Positions 5,199 through 5,417 of a stretch of DNA of 5,417 bases are shown here, one piece after another. How positions within the stretch are numbered: position 1 is the stretch's first letter; every line of letters begins with the position of its first letter. This DNA is from Dehalococcoidia bacterium (lineage in GTDB: Bacteria; Chloroflexota; Dehalococcoidia; Dehalococcoidales; E44-bin46). The stretch covers positions 3,517-8,933 of the forward strand of contig CP070810.1 in assembly GCA_020343755.1 (NCBI GenBank), written 5' to 3'. The notes under the pieces are model-generated. The model was not told the DNA's origin. It was given only the letters and a program-made list of their open reading frames with translations, and searched no databases. The translations under genes were made by a program, and so were the position numbers.

Positions 5199-5417
5199 TT
5201 AGGGTGCTGGCCAATAGCGCGGTTGCAGTTGCTCATGCGTCTTGGTAAGACTCCATTTCTGTAGTGCTTCTGAGGTAATCCTTTTACCTTCCTTTGTCAT
5301 TGTAAGTTTCATGGGTGAGGCATAGAAGGCATCGTCATCAAAGGCTATTGGATAGAACACACTGACTTCCTTTTCAGCGATGTTGTCACCACGGTAACGA
5401 ATGTCAGCCTTAGAGAA
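5199..5417 (-). CDS. Unidentified protein, C-terminal 72 residues only
   Basis: An open frame enters at the right edge and ends at TAA (5199-5201). The start lies outside the window. The visible 72 residues are hydrophilic, with no membrane segment and no recognisable motif. They include an acidic run FDDDAFY, then MKLTMTKEGKRITSEAL, and end in an aromatic/proline tail, RYWPAP. Coding status is supported by the open frame to the edge, ordinary amino acid composition and a well-placed terminator after the stop. I cannot assign it to a family. Its terminator and the separate promoter of the next gene suggest it is not in an operon with the permease. Confidence 0.7.
   Translation of the reverse strand, partial: FSKADIRYRGDNIAEKEVSVFYPIAFDDDAFYASPMKLTMTKEGKRITSEALQKWSLTKTHEQLQPRYWPAP

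Overview
All genes I can support lie on the minus strand, so the window reads from position 5417 down to 1. The base composition is fairly balanced. ClpC has the look of versions from Chloroflexota and related Gram-positive-type bacteria: a double N-terminal repeat, a UVR-type middle segment and an IGF loop. The sodium-pump decarboxylase genes and the acetate-permease-like protein fit an anaerobic fermentative or syntrophic organism. An anaerobic Chloroflexota, perhaps Dehalococcoidia, is my best guess. It is an inference from protein flavour, not a database result.

Layout in transcription order. (1) 5199-5417 holds the C-terminal 72 residues of a protein I do not recognise, followed by an intrinsic terminator (5152-5173). 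(2) 4900-5151 is intergenic. It carries a 12-bp perfect G/C-run palindrome (5114-5140), an exact-consensus sigma70 promoter (TTGACA-17-TATAAT) and two tandem 39-bp repeats that lie in the leader of the next gene. (3) 4249-4899 encodes a six-helix membrane protein of the GPR1/FUN34/YaaH (SatP) acetate permease family, ended by a 14-bp-stem terminator. (4) 4043-4167 is a complete 5S rRNA gene with no 23S next to it. (5) 1471-3939 is clpC, the AAA+ unfoldase of the ClpCP protease. It has its own near-consensus promoter just past the 5S gene and a terminator-like hairpin at 1403-1440. (6) 1-1356 is a three-gene set for a membrane biotin-dependent, sodium-translocating decarboxylase: a 54-residue OadG-like small subunit, a 73-residue free-standing biotin carrier, and the beta subunit, which runs off the left edge.

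The decarboxylase genes should act as one complex. A carboxyltransferase alpha subunit, not in this window, would move CO2 from an oxo-acid or acyl-CoA to the biotin carrier. The beta subunit would decarboxylate carboxybiotin while exporting Na+, and the small subunit would hold the complex together at the membrane. The order small subunit, biotin carrier, beta matches the known mmdD-mmdC-mmdB order of methylmalonyl-CoA decarboxylase, but the substrate cannot be told from these subunits. ClpC and 5S rRNA are housekeeping functions with no evident link to it.

The points most worth a second look are the biotin carrier, which has no ATG, GTG or TTG start and appears to begin at CTG; the tandem hairpin repeats in the permease leader; and the isolated 5S gene. 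I do not see a clearly new multi-gene system here.
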